In this document: positions 7,783 to 18,238 of the stretch, piece by piece
Position numbering within the stretch: the stretch's first letter is position 1
Layout of the letters: each line of letters begins with the position of its first letter
Assembly (NCBI GenBank): GCA_027575765.1
Contig: JANBPT010000648.1
Span: 1 to 27,167 of the forward strand
Direction of reading: 5' to 3'
Length of the DNA: 27,167 nt
Origin: Tieghemiomyces parasiticus
Lineage: Eukaryota; Kickxellomycota; Dimargaritomycetes; Dimargaritales; Dimargaritaceae
Notes under the pieces: model-generated
The model's database searches: none
What the model was told of the DNA's origin: nothing
Seen by the model: only the letters and a program-made list of their open reading frames with translations
Made by a program: the position numbers and the translations under genes

Positions 7783-10585
7783 CCCGGGAATCAGAGAGCG
7801 TAGTAGTAGGTGAGAGGGGGGGTTGAAGGGTAGGAGGGTACAGCCGAATGCAAGGTGCGGGTTGTGAGGACAGGGACCGGAAGTGTGACGGTGGTTAGAG
7901 TGGCCTAGGATGGAACGCGGATATACAGGTAGTACAGGAAGCGAAGTTGTGAGCCCACCGCGACGACGTGTGAGACGGGTGGTGCCAAGAGAAGTGGTGG
8001 CGAACGTATGGAGAGAGGGTGACGAGGAACCAAAGCCTGGAGATGATGTAGAGTGGCGCGTAAGACCTTCCACCTGCCGATCCAGGGCACCGGGTCATTT
8101 ATATACGCGGAGGGTCGGATAATCGAGCAGGGAGTTTCTGTGTGTTGTAGGTCCAGCATAGAGCAGAAGGGGGGGCGGGGTGTATGGGCTACATGCGCCA
8201 AAGGCTGCCGATATCGAGGCACTGGTGGCGTCAACGCAGGCGACAGATAGATTGGAATGGCTGCGTCCCACTGCTTCCCACAGTCGGCGACGAAACCCTG
8301 ACAGACCAGCAGGGCCTCCGCGATGATGACGGCACCTTTCTCTTCCACCTCTCTCTACCCATCCACGCACATGCGCTCAGCATCTTCGTGGTTCACAGCG
8401 AACGCGGGAGACCTTCAGTCCTAGGCCAGGAGAAAGAGGACTGCCAGCCGTCCTCTTTCGCCTCATCGAGCCGACGGAAATGGAATGATGGGACAGGCTC
8501 ATAAGGCAAGGTATGCGGTGTGTGGGATGAGGGATTCTCAGGGTCGCCGCCATTACAAAGACAGGCAGGTCACAGCTGCCGAGAGTAGGCTGAGCTGATG
8601 GCCAGCCCTCGGTTGCTTGGTTTTCTTCGGCGTCCGCCAACTTGGTAAATCTGACTAAGCGATGAAGCGGGGATGCGCCGCCTACTGCACGTCCGAGGAC
8701 TTCTGAGGCCCTCCTTGCCACGGGTGGGCTTCTACCACTATTTTTGGACCACTTGATTTGAGGGCCGCGCCGACGCCCCTCATATGCTACGGGCGAGTTT
8801 CGCCATGCTGTATCAGGTAGCAGGCCCTGCCAATGGTGCCGTACCTAGGGCACCGGTGGATGGCCCGTCGCTAGGGGGGCGCGGTGCCAGCCACTCGCTG
8901 ACGACGATTCGCTGTGCAAAAGAGAAAAAAAGGGGGGACAGTACAGTTCCTATCGCCCATTCGCCCACCCGCCGTTTTCTAGCGGAACGTCGTCATTGCT
9001 TAAGATCGTCAACCGCCCAGTTCCCTGCCGCGTGTTCCAGTCCACCTCGTCATTTCCTCTCAGATTGAAAACTTTGGCTCGCCCGTTCTGGACTGCAGTT
9101 CCTAGATTACCCAGGAACAGAGCCTGCATTGCTACGTCACAACTAACCTGGCCCATTAGGCCCACCTTGATTCTCCAGGCGCCCCATACTGTTCTAACCT
9201 TCGGACTCTGCGGATCTACAGTTATTGCTCTACCGCCGTGGTTGTGTCTGGATTAGTAAGCCATTCTCCCACAATCCTAACCAACCCACGCCCCGCTGGC
9301 CTTTTCAGCACTTCCCCCTCCCGTCCAGGGTTCATTATACACCGTGTCGCCACGTTATATTGCGGCTACTCGTCCGAGTGTGACTCCGGCTAGAGGTTCT
9401 TCATTACCGGCACACTTTTGCGTCGGCACCAGAAATAGTCACTAGTTACCAGATAGCGGGCTAGGGGCCTCTCACCTATCACAGCCCGCGCGACCTACAA
9501 GGTAGTGCCATCCGGGTTTCCTAGGCCGACAGCCCGAGGTGGTACCTAAGCAGGCTGCGTTAAGCACGATCATGTGACCACAGGAGCCTCTCTTGTCCAA
9601 TATGGTTTTACAAACTCCGTTTCACAGCGTGCGCAGGACCCTGGGAAAGGCTGCAGGTCCGTGGGCTGGGAGAGTGCAGGGTCTGCATAAGTGCTTATGA
9701 ATGATCCTTCGGTGGCGCCTGGGGTGGGGGCGATGGAAAAATAAGTACCTCATGTCACTGGTTCATACTTACCCCTCCTCCCTATCGCCGCCCACAATGG
9801 ACCACCAGACTGGGACGACGGACAGAACTAACGTAGGCTTGGACGGTTCCACCCGTCAAGTACTGGCTCGTCGCCCTCTCCATCACCAACGGAGGCCGCC
9901 GCATCCAAGCAGCCCGTCCGAACACCGTCCTCCTCCTCGCTCGCCCTGCGGCCCGGATAAATAATCAAATTTAGGCGTGAGTTGCGGCCGACCCTATAAA
10001 TGATCAGCAGATCCACCAGCGTCGCTCAGCGGAGAACCCGAGTGGCAAATCGGAACGGCATATCTCATTTAAACTAATTGGTGGATCTACCCATAGCCAT
10101 CCGATGGCCGCAGCCACGGGCAGTCGTGTCTGTCTACCGCAAGCATCTGTATCCCACTGTATAACGACGTCGGTTATTGCCATGACGACTACTCAGGCCA
10201 TTGCTCACAACGGAAACCGGGGTTTTTATACGGTGTAATGTTCTGTCAGGCATGTGGGGGCCCAGTAAAGGAAGAGAAATCGCAGAAAGGAGGAGAGTGA
10301 GCGAGAAAACCTATGGCCTACAGTGGCAATGGCTGCCCTATCGATACATTGCGTAGCGGATACGACGAGGAAATGCAGGGTAAGTGAACCGACTGTCAAC
10401 GTGGCAGTCATGCGAGTGGAACCTTCTAACGCAAAAGAAAGAGAAACGAGAGGGCAACTGGGGCGTGTATTTCGCGATCCGTCGAGTGGAAAGTCGCACG
10501 TAGGCGAGTCGGGAGACGGGAGCGAGGGAAAGTGATGGTTAACGCGGGGGCGGGGCAGGTGCGCCGCACGAAGGTTGCAATGTTT
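7783..10585. other. 2.8 kb between GDB1 and the Arf GAP gene; no recognised gene
   Basis: The first 200 bases are the GDB1 leader, strongly G/A-rich on + (C/T-rich on the coding strand). After about 8150 I see only short frames with no family resemblance. One untested candidate on the minus strand is a 59-codon ATG frame at 10004-10183 (starts MAITDVVIQWDTD), with a TATAAAAACC box just upstream at about 10220-10230 and a C/T-rich stretch before that. I do not recognise it. 10226-10585 is the 3' flank of the Arf GAP gene. No tRNA was seen. Confidence 0.4.
8097..8105 (-). promoter_or_regulatory. TATA-box-like element upstream of GDB1
   Basis: On the minus strand the sequence reads TATATAAAT within GCGTATATAAATGACC, about 315 bases before the GDB1 ATG. 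A good match to a TATA box, but the distance implies a long 5' UTR, or a 5' UTR intron, or that it is not used. Confidence 0.35.
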
Positions 10586-11944
10586 CTAAAAGTCGTCCCA
10601 ACTGTCATTCCAGTCGTCGCGCTTAGCTGTGGTCGTGGTCGCGGCACCGGCTGCCTTCCGGTTCCGGGAGGTCAGACCGCCCATGTTGGGACTGGGCAAG
10701 GGTGAATTGGTTCCCGAGGTACCGCTGCGTAGGGACACTTTGGAATCACCCGCGCGCTGCAGTGATGTGGTGCTCCGCGATCCTTCGGTGTGGGCTCGGT
10801 TGAGGGCCGGGCGAGTTGATACCGCACTGCTGTTGTCGCGCTCAGCCGCCGCGAAAAAATCGTGCTCATCCTCGCTGTGGTTGGTCAACCCCCGCCGGTT
10901 ACCGAAGCCCGCGCCATCACCGTGTTCATCCTCGTCGCCGTACATCCCCCCGGGTCGCTGTTCACCGAAGGAGCTGTATCCGCTGGCGGTACCCGAGTAG
11001 GGGCGACCAGAACCCTGGCCCAAGTAACTGGACATGAGGTTGGCGCTGCGCTGGCCGATATTGGACACGTATCCCCTGACGTTCTCGGTGAAATTGGGGT
11101 CCTGGACGGCCTCGGCGGTTGGCCGCACCACGTTTTCCGTTAACCGCTCGCCGACCGTACTGGCAAGCTCCATGGCTACCTGGGCTGATGCCGAGAACAG
11201 GCTCCAGCCCTTGGACAGTAGTTGGCTGGGGTCATTCAGAATCTCCTGGGCTGAAAATGAATCATTCCCACTAGACATGTTGGGGGCCGGAGTGCTCCCG
11301 AACCCGACGTACTTGCCGCCCTGGCTGGGCGGCAGGGAGGCGCTCCGGGTTTCATTGGCCGCCCCCAGGGTGGCAAAGTACTGCTCATTGCGTTCCCGCT
11401 GCGCGGTCGCCGGGTTAGCCAGGCCTGAGTCGCTGCCACTTTGATAATCGTCACCGGGCCGGGCCGAGGCGGCCTGGACCGACGTCCAGGTGGCACCCAG
11501 GGGCCGCCGGGCCCCTGTGGCTGGGGAAGCCTGTCGGGTGGTGGCACTTCGACCAGATCCGGATGATGTCGACGGGGTGAAACTATGGCCCTCACACTCG
11601 GCATTGAGCTTCTGCCGCCACTGCTCGGCAAAGTCGCTGGTGTACTTCTCCCGGATACCCATCCCATCGGCGTAGTCGGGCTGCGACCGGAAGAAGGAGA
11701 GGGCCTTTTTATTTCCACCCAGCTGCATGCGCTTCACCTGGTCCATCGTCCACTTGTCCATGGACACCGACCGCACGAAGCTCAGATGGACCCCTAGGGA
11801 GCGGTGGACTCCCGAGCACTCTAGGCAAAAAAAGGTAGCCAGCGTGACTGAGGCCCACTGCGGGTTAGGCCCCCCGCAGTCGATGCAAATGCGGTTTCCA
11901 TCTGCACGCTGGAGCTCACCAATCAGCTTCTTGGGTTCGCTCAT
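10586..11944 (-). CDS. GCS1: Arf GTPase-activating protein, Gcs1/ArfGAP1 type
   Basis: This protein stimulates GTP hydrolysis by Arf on Golgi and endosomal membranes, promoting release of the COPI coat. It has 452 residues in one exon, from ATG at 11944 to TAG. The Arf GAP zinc finger is intact: Cys20-x2-Cys23-x16-Cys40-x2-Cys43, with arginine finger Arg48 in SGVHRSLGVH. The middle carries PPSQGGKYVGFGSTPAP (205-221), almost identical to yeast Gcs1. The stretch 234-262 (DPSQLLSKGWSLFSASAQ onward) is rich in Ser/Thr and bulky hydrophobics, fitting an ALPS curvature-sensing helix, and a related stretch follows to about 310. The protein ends WDDF, exactly as in Gcs1. It is about 100 residues longer than yeast Gcs1 because of low-complexity Ser/Gly/Thr linkers at 121-205 and 310-445. 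The leader is C/T-rich on the coding strand. Confidence 0.95.
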   Translation of the reverse strand: MSEPKKLIGELQRADGNRICIDCGGPNPQWASVTLATFFCLECSGVHRSLGVHLSFVRSVSMDKWTMDQVKRMQLGGNKKALSFFRSQPDYADGMGIREKYTSDFAEQWRQKLNAECEGHSFTPSTSSGSGRSATTRQASPATGARRPLGATWTSVQAASARPGDDYQSGSDSGLANPATAQRERNEQYFATLGAANETRSASLPPSQGGKYVGFGSTPAPNMSSGNDSFSAQEILNDPSQLLSKGWSLFSASAQVAMELASTVGERLTENVVRPTAEAVQDPNFTENVRGYVSNIGQRSANLMSSYLGQGSGRPYSGTASGYSSFGEQRPGGMYGDEDEHGDGAGFGNRRGLTNHSEDEHDFFAAAERDNSSAVSTRPALNRAHTEGSRSTTSLQRAGDSKVSLRSGTSGTNSPLPSPNMGGLTSRNRKAAGAATTTTAKRDDWNDSWDDF

Positions 11945-13641
11945 CGGTGGTTGGCAGCGGGGTAGTAGGGCGAGGCGGATGGGTAGGGTGAAGAAATCGG
12001 ATTTAGGGGATGTGAAAGGGCGGATGAGAGGGAGGGGGGTCGGTTGACGCGGTAGAAAAGGTAAGTTGGATGCGTTCAGGGCAGTGCGACACGAAAAACA
12101 GGCCCAGGTTTCGGAGACGGGGGAGGCGATGCAGATTTAGGGTTCCAAGATGGAGGAATCGAGCTGTCAAAGGTTTTCAGGGTGGCCGGCTAGCGGGGGG
12201 TAACGAGAGCAGTCAGGTAGTGACACCAGTAACAATACATACAGGCCATCAAGGGCACCCTAGAATTAGTCCCCTACGGGGGGAGGGGCGGATGGCAGGA
12301 AATTATGTAGCATATTCGCTATTTGCACGTGGCGCAGTTATATCGTCGACCCCCCCCCACCCTCTCATGGTGGGACAGACTGACGGCTAGTCAACCATAG
12401 TGGTACGACGCTCCCTTTACGAGGTACTCCGCCTCTATGCCTCCAGCGACCACCATCCAATTTGTGGCCCTTCGACCTTACGGACCGCCTTTTCCTTAGT
12501 CATTGCTCTTTTTTATAGGTTGAAACTCTCCCACCCCCCACCTCTTACTCCACGCCTGCATCCCTCGATGCTGCGCGCGGACCTTCCTTTCGCTTATCCT
12601 TCATCCCCTCTAGGCCATATGCGGCCGACCAGCAAGCTGGACCCCTCTCTCTCTCTATGCACCGAGTCTATTCAAGTTAATAGCCGGGCAGTTAATAAAA
12701 GTTAGAGAGTGCGCCAACAGCGAGTGAGTTGGCCCAGTCTGCTACCGGTAGTGAGCTAAATCAGTCCGCTACAACCAGTGCGCCAGGGCGTACACTGCTT
12801 GGGGCTTGGGGGCTATAACCCAAGGGGAAAGACGCCTCTACGGCGAAACATCTTCGTAGGGGTATCTCCAGTTAGAACGATGACGAGCTATGGCTCACCA
12901 GCTCATTCCGAGGACCGAAACAAGGCACTGCCATACATACACTCACCTCCCCTCATTCCATACGGGGTGCGGCTTGGGTATGTGTGCCGAAGTGGTGAGG
13001 GCGGTAGCGACTCATCAGCCGCTCCGATCACGCAATTTCGCCAGGGAATGGCTGGGCCTCTACCCCTGCCGCTGTGGACCAATGGCACTGCCAGACTTAT
13101 ACCAACCAGGGTGAAAAAGAGGAAGGTCCTGCTGTGCAGCTTAACCCAGCATTTGTCCACGCTGTTGCCACCCCCCCCGCCATCACCACCTGCATTTATC
13201 CTATCTTTTCCTTTGTACAGCAGCAGTCTATTTAATCTACTGTTCCCTCTCCCTCCTTCGCAGGACTCAAACCTTCACCAGCTCGGCAGACCCTGCTCCC
13301 TCTCACCTTAACAAGCCTTTTGTCCACTCCGTTTACTTCGCTCTACTGCACCCTACACGATACACCTTGGTGTGATAGGCCTTCCACGCACCCTTTACCT
13401 TAGACGCCCTAGTACTCGCGGGCTCACCGGTGCGCTAAACTCGCCACTACTTTACCAAGCCCAATTGTCCCTCCTATACGCCATGCCCGAAGGTAAGTCC
13501 TCGTTTCCCTGCAAGAAACCCAACCCCCGAGACCGTCTGAACTATTCTTTCTCCATGCCTATTCTACCCATTAGAGACCTACGGGTCGCCTTACTGCTTT
13601 GCTAGTCAACCAACCCCCGCCTCTAACCCCGGTACCTCGAC
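11945..13641. other. Divergent intergenic region between Arf GAP (-) and MET2 (+)
   Basis: The two genes are transcribed away from each other, so this 1.7 kb should hold both promoters. The left 200 bases are G/A-rich on + (Arf GAP leader). From about 12460 onward the + strand becomes C/T-rich, most strongly at 13160-13640 (MET2 leader). A CACGTG core lies at 12326-12331, a form known at methionine genes in yeast, but it is 1.3 kb from MET2 and nearer Arf GAP. A short CT repeat runs near 12645-12656. The 177-codon frame at 12778-13311 starts with GTG and ends in a Pro/Ser-rich pyrimidine run; I take it as chance. Confidence 0.45.
13483..13605 (+). promoter_or_regulatory. Possible upstream ORF / 5' UTR intron before MET2
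   Basis: An ATG at 13483 (context GCCATGC) opens a 40-codon frame ending TAG at 13603-13605, 36 bases before the MET2 ATG. Ten bases into it lies a consensus donor GTAAGT (13493). A branch-like CTGAAC and the next AG (TTAG, 13574) would define an 82-base intron. Splicing would put the upstream ATG out of frame with MET2 and extend it across the MET2 start. Whether the transcript reaches this far upstream is not known. Confidence 0.25.
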
Positions 13642-15409
13642 ATGTCGCCCCGTTCCACCTCCCCACTTCGCATGCCACGCATTCCAGTCGTTTTGCCGCT
13701 GCCCGCCTTGTCCAAGGACACTAAGGCCCCGCCTATCGGCGGCCTGGACTACAACCCAGACCCTAACCGCGCCAACCCATTTATTAACCTGGTACACGAC
13801 CAGCAGGTGGCCATCATCCCCTCACACCGGTTGGAGAGTGGCCAGGTTGTTGAGCAGGTTCCTATCGCCTATAAGACCTGGGGAAAGCTGAACTCCACCC
13901 GGGATAACGTGATGGTTATTTGCCACGCCTTCACCGGCTCCAGCGACGTAGCCGACTGGTAAGTATTCCGCACAAGCTTCTGGATCGTCTTCGGGTGCCG
14001 GCCCAGTGGATATGGTGACACCACTTGACTGCTGTGGCGCCAAGTTCACCGTATTACCATCCTCAGTGTCCAACCCTAACCCTATTGTACCATCGTTCAC
14101 GCTTGATCTCTGATAGGTGGGGCCCCCTCCTGGGCCGCGGCCGGGCGTTCGATACGTCCAGGTTTTTCATTGTGTGCTGCAATGTCACTGGGTCCCCCTA
14201 CGGGTCTATGTCCCCGTGCACCATCAACCCCGAAACTCACGAACCCTTTGGCCCGGATTTTCCTATGACGACGGTCCGAGATGATATCAGGTATGTTTAC
14301 CCGTAACGCACACGTCGAGATAGCATTGCGAGCGTTAAGCCACCGGACCAACCCTACCTTGGAACGCGCTGAACCGTCGTAGAGTACTCAGCGTGGTCAC
14401 CCCTAGTGATTCAGAATGGCCTCCACATTAGCCAGGCGACCGGACAGTGGTGGTATAACGGTCATAGCGCAACTAACCTTTTCCCCTGGGACTCATGCAC
14501 ACCCGTCAACCGCCCTCTATCGTATACCAACCGCCCAGCCTGCACCGCAAGGTCCTCGACATGCTGGGCGTACGTCAGGTAGCCATCTGTATTGGCGGGT
14601 CGCTGGGCGGCATGCAGACATTGGAATGGTCCATGTTCGGACCCGAGTACGTCCGCACCCTGGTGGTCATCGCCACCTCGGCGCGGCACTCGGCCTGGGG
14701 GATCAGCTGGGGTGAGGCGCAGCGGCAGGCCATCTACAGCGACCCGGCCTTCGCCGGAGGTCACTACCTAATGACGGCCCAGCCGGCGTCCGGCTTGGCG
14801 GCAGCGCGCATGTCAGCGCTCCTAACTTACCGGACCCGCAACTCGTTCCAGAGCCGGTTCGGCCGCCGCACGATGGCCGACAAAGTCGACGACCGCACCG
14901 GCGACCAGGTCTACTCGGCCCAGAGTTACCTGCGGTACCAGGGCGACAAGTTTATCAAACGATTCGACGCCAACTGCTACGTAGCCATCACCCGCAAGAT
15001 GGATGCCCACGATATCTCCCATGGCCGCCCAGGTGAATTTGTCGACGTGCTGCGCTCCATCACCCAGCCGGCCCTCGTTATCGGGATTGAATCTGACGGC
15101 CTGTTCACCATCAACGAACAATACGAGATCTCCGAGCATCTGCCGAACGCCCAAATGGTGGCAATCGAGTCCCCGGATGGTCACGACGGGTTCCTCCTCG
15201 AGTTTGCCCAGTTGGATGGCCACATCAAGGCGTTCGTCAGCGCCCGACTCCCGGAATTCGCGTCCCGGAGCTCGCGACCGACCACCGGTGAGGAGGCGGT
15301 CAGTAGTGTCGAGGTTAGCGATGACGACGACGCCAGTGGGGTACCCAGCGCCCCGGCCAAGGCCAGCCTGTTTGGTGAGGCCGAAGGGGCGGATGTGATG
15401 CAGTGGTAA
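13642..15409 (+). CDS. MET2: Homoserine O-acetyltransferase
   Basis: This alpha/beta-hydrolase transfers acetyl from acetyl-CoA to homoserine, the step committing homoserine to methionine synthesis in fungi. The model has three exons: 13642-13958, 14117-14290 and 14539-15409, giving 453 residues (yeast 486). Intron 1 (158 bp) is GTAAGT..GATAG; intron 2 (248 bp) is GTATGT..CCCAG. Each ends at the first AG after a CTAAC site. Joining restores SSDVADW-WGPLLG and TTVRDDI-S-LHRKVLDMLG, as expected for the family. The catalytic triad is visible: Ser185 in GGSLGGMQ, Asp350 in ESDGLFTINEQ, and His379 in PDGHDGFLLE. The conserved YLRYQGDKFIKRFDANCY block is present. The C-terminus adds an acidic Ser/Asp-rich tail. 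ATG 13642 is the first in frame; Met11 is an alternative start. The final codon before TAA is Trp. Confidence 0.95.
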
Positions 15410-16623
15410 AAGTCGCATCTTAACTCGTCACGACAAAATCCATCGTTTTGCTTTATTTTTTTAACCTTTTGGTCATTCACTTTTAGTCTCTTCTCGCTGC
15501 ACAGCTACACCTTTAACCCCCCTTTTTTTCAACTCATCTGCTTTGAGTGATATATCACCCTGGACACTCGTTATTCGTATTCTTCTTTATCCATCCAACG
15601 CTTTTTCTCTGGCAATTTGCATATATTTATTTTACCCATCTCTGACTCTGCTACACTGTTTTTTATCGTCACATCCATCCCGAAATATAAAATTATGTAT
15701 GGACTGTTTAACGTGACGGATGCCATAAAGTGACCGTAGCCATGGTATGACCCCAACTCGCCATGCATGATACCCCTTGCGCAGCAAGTCAACCAAGTTA
15801 CGCACATTAAGCGGTGCCCCTCATGCAGTTAGAATTGCCGATTATGATCTGGTGTACATATACGGCCTGCAATTGTGGCGGGATGTGCAATCCAAGGAAG
15901 AGGTCGTGAGAAAGTACTGAGGGCGCCGATCGAGAAGGGGGTCGCAGGCAATCCTACCAAAATAGTATCAAATGCAAACAGGGAATGATTGCATCCTTAG
16001 CAAATAATACCTTCGGCAGAACGTATAAACAATATTAAATTCTTATACCTCAACGGCGGAAGATCATTTGGCGTGGAGAGAGGGGAAGTTTGGTCCTGAC
16101 GATTCTAGTGAAGGAATTGTAAACGTAGCGCAATTGGCGCGAAACCGTCAGCAGTGAGTTAACGGTTTGACGACTCTCACATTCAAGTCTCTCAGGTCCG
16201 TTGCTAACCTTCCGGCCAACTTGGGAATAGGCGCTTTGGAAGCACCGCTCTCCACAAGTCACCTTCCCGATCGTCCTAGAGAAGTGGAGGGTGGACTCGC
16301 CATCATACATCCCTCGTACCGCGTTAAGTAAATAGCAGATGGGTAAGCCCGGGTGGGTGGGGGAGGGGAAGCCGGAATAAGTGAGGCGATGTGGCTGCTG
16401 GCCACTGTCAGTGATTAGGCCCCATTATATCGTCGCGTCGTACATAAAAACACAACCTCCACCGTGGTGTCTAAAGAGCCTTACTTTCTATGTGAACGTG
16501 GTTGGTGCCGGGCAATTGTCTGGTCCTTTTTTTTGGTTTCCTTCTTTCTAGAACTCGAACTGTTTATTCCTCATAAAATGATCGACCGTCCCCCCTATTC
16601 AACTCTCCACTCGTCATAATGAC

Positions 16624-16635
16624 ATATATATATAT
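16624..16635. repeat. Short (TA)6 tract
   Basis: Twelve alternating A/T bases lie in an A+T-rich patch of the intergenic region. No gene start is near enough on either strand to call it a TATA box. Confidence 0.6.
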
Positions 16636-16924
16636 TTACCTCAGCCTTCATACCTGAACATTCGTCCGAATTTACCTCTCCGTTTACTCCCACCCTGACT
16701 TTTCATTGCAGGCTTAGCCTTCCGCCCTCTTCCTGTACAAAGCCACCATACAGTTTCACACGTCGCTGTTCTTCCTAACTTTGGCTTCCAGTTGTTGTTT
16801 TTTCGCTGGGGCCGTGTCGCGCCCAACTATACCTAATCAAATCGGCCTAGCCGGCAGTAGCGCAGCTCAAGGTTTTGTCGGGACCACAGAGCTAGCTTCG
16901 CTCCAGCTAGAGTCTACTTCATAA

Positions 16925-17524
16925 ACCATTTACTCGGCCGGTGAAGTCAACTGTGAGCGTGAGTTGTACTACTCTCCAGTTGCGGCCTGCGTTACAAGAC
17001 GCGAGGCAGAGGTGGGCAATCGGGCAGAGAGCGCGGCTAGAGCGAAGAAGCCCCACAAGCAAGAGGAACTCAAACAGCTACAGGCTAAGGGAAAGCTTCG
17101 TGCGGATGTCAGCCAGGCCAAAAAAAAAAGTAGAGTTCCTAGCACAATTGTTATTACTATATGGTTGGTGGCCAATGCCCGTGGGAGTGCACTATTAATT
17201 CACGTTAGAGCACCCAACGGCCGCTGGTATTCATCTAATATTCCCTTCAACGGTCTTTTCTGGCCACACAGTTGGTGTCAACTCGACAGACGCCTGCGGC
17301 TATGCGTTGAAGTACAAATCGAAGAGACTAAGCAAGCCAAGTTACCGTGCCAGTTGGTTATAGCTGGGCCGGAGTTACAGTTTATGATCGACATCAAGTA
17401 TTTTCTTGCCGCCTCGAGTTCGACCAAACCGGCTTTCCGTATAGCTAAACCTCCCCCCTCCATAAACTACTTGGCGTATGTGGATCCGAGCCGTATCGGA
17501 TCGTTCTGTTTGTTAGGCCTCTGA
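16925..17524 (+). other. Long open frame without ATG, unrecognised
   Basis: The frame is open for 199 codons from the stop at 16922 to TGA at 17522-17524, with no ATG in its first 150 codons. The first part is Lys/Glu/Ala/Arg-rich (for example KKPHKQEELKQLQAKGKLR) and looks like a charged helix. It runs into an A10 tract at about 17122, where one slipped base would switch to a neighbouring open frame. The second part is hydrophobic and mixed. No family recognised. Codon use is less G+C-biased than in the firm genes. It may be an exon of a gene whose start I cannot see, a decayed gene, or chance. Confidence 0.15.
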
Positions 17525-17659
17525 CCTACTACATATCATTAACTACCCGAGGTATTTTATGCTAGGGGTCAGGCTTAACCTGGAAAATGCAAAATGGAAA
17601 AATTGCCAAGTAGTCGGTTAAGTACAGCCATGCGATGATCGAAAGGTTCGCGGAGTAGT

Positions 17660-18238
17660 TTATTTCAGCTTGGCCTCGGTAAACAGGACGTGCTTGTTGA
17701 CTAGGTTGTGGGGGGTCGGATACACGTGGGGGTTCAAGATATTACGGGAAGTGTGAACAGTTAGTAAACAATTCAGGCCTCACTATACTGGCAATATAAT
17801 CCTGGGCCACCCAGCCTACAAAAAACTCCCCTCTGTGGGAAATGAAGCGGCGTAGAGTTCGATAAGATCGATACCCCCCTACGTTCCGTGTCGTCATCCG
17901 AACGAGAAACCTTGTCACTTACCTCGGGGATCGAACTTCATGAAGGATAGCTTGGGTGAAATACGCGGCCGTGAGCGCACGTAGTAAAAACCGGTGCCGG
18001 CAGTACTCAACAGCTTAATGAGGAGCGTACGGGCCTTAGCTTTCTTGGCCACTGCAACGGTGACGTTGTTGGAATAGGAAGGCGGCGGGTAGTGGCGACG
18101 CCAAGTAGTTAGATCAAATGAACGAGGTAGATCCAAGCGTGGTGGCGGCCTTGAGGAGAGGGAGTCATTCGTTGGGCATGCGTAGTGACAATCAGTCAGG
18201 ATCCCACTCGATCTCGCTGAATGGACGACCAACTTACT
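17660..18238 (-). CDS. MRPL39: Mitochondrial large-subunit ribosomal protein bL33m
   Basis: This is a small structural protein of the mitochondrial large ribosomal subunit, 56 residues, the usual bL33 size. It has three exons on the minus strand: the single base 18238 (A of the initiator ATG, after the 5' UTR), 17923-18051, and 17660-17700. The product starts MAKKAKARTLLIKLLSTAGT, passes through RPRISPKLSFMKFDPR and ends VNKHVLFTEAKLK, typical of bL33 from end to end. It lacks cysteines, as mitochondrial bL33 does. Intron 1 (18052-18237) is GTAAGT..TTGCAG with branch TCTAAC. Intron 2 (17701-17922) is GTAAGT..CCTAG with a perfect TACTAAC. In both, the first AG after the branch is the one used. 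The spliced start reads CCAGCATGG, a good context. An alternative is readthrough into an upstream 174-codon frame without an ATG at a sensible place; I reject it because the upstream part is not bL33-like. Confidence 0.9.

Larger units (their letters stand above)
15410..17659. other. 2.2 kb between MET2 and bL33m; no recognised gene
   Basis: Bases 15410-15640 are T-rich and fit the MET2 3' UTR and flank. The rest is close to 45% G+C, below the firm genes. It holds a (TA)6 tract and a long unassigned frame at 16925-17524, listed separately. 17530-17659 is the 3' flank of bL33m on the minus strand. No RNA gene recognised. Confidence 0.4.

Noticed and set aside
7783..8073. 97-codon N-terminal extension of GDB1
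   Set aside because: The frame is open but has no ATG, its start codon would be GTG, and the sequence is the C/T-rich leader. Length and homology fit the start at 7782.
12326..12331. CACGTG as a MET2 control site
   Set aside because: It lies 1.3 kb from MET2 and closer to the Arf GAP gene. A six-base match is expected several times in a window of this size.
12778..13311. 177-codon + frame upstream of MET2
   Set aside because: GTG start, no family resemblance, and its second half is a translated pyrimidine tract (Pro/Ser/Leu runs).
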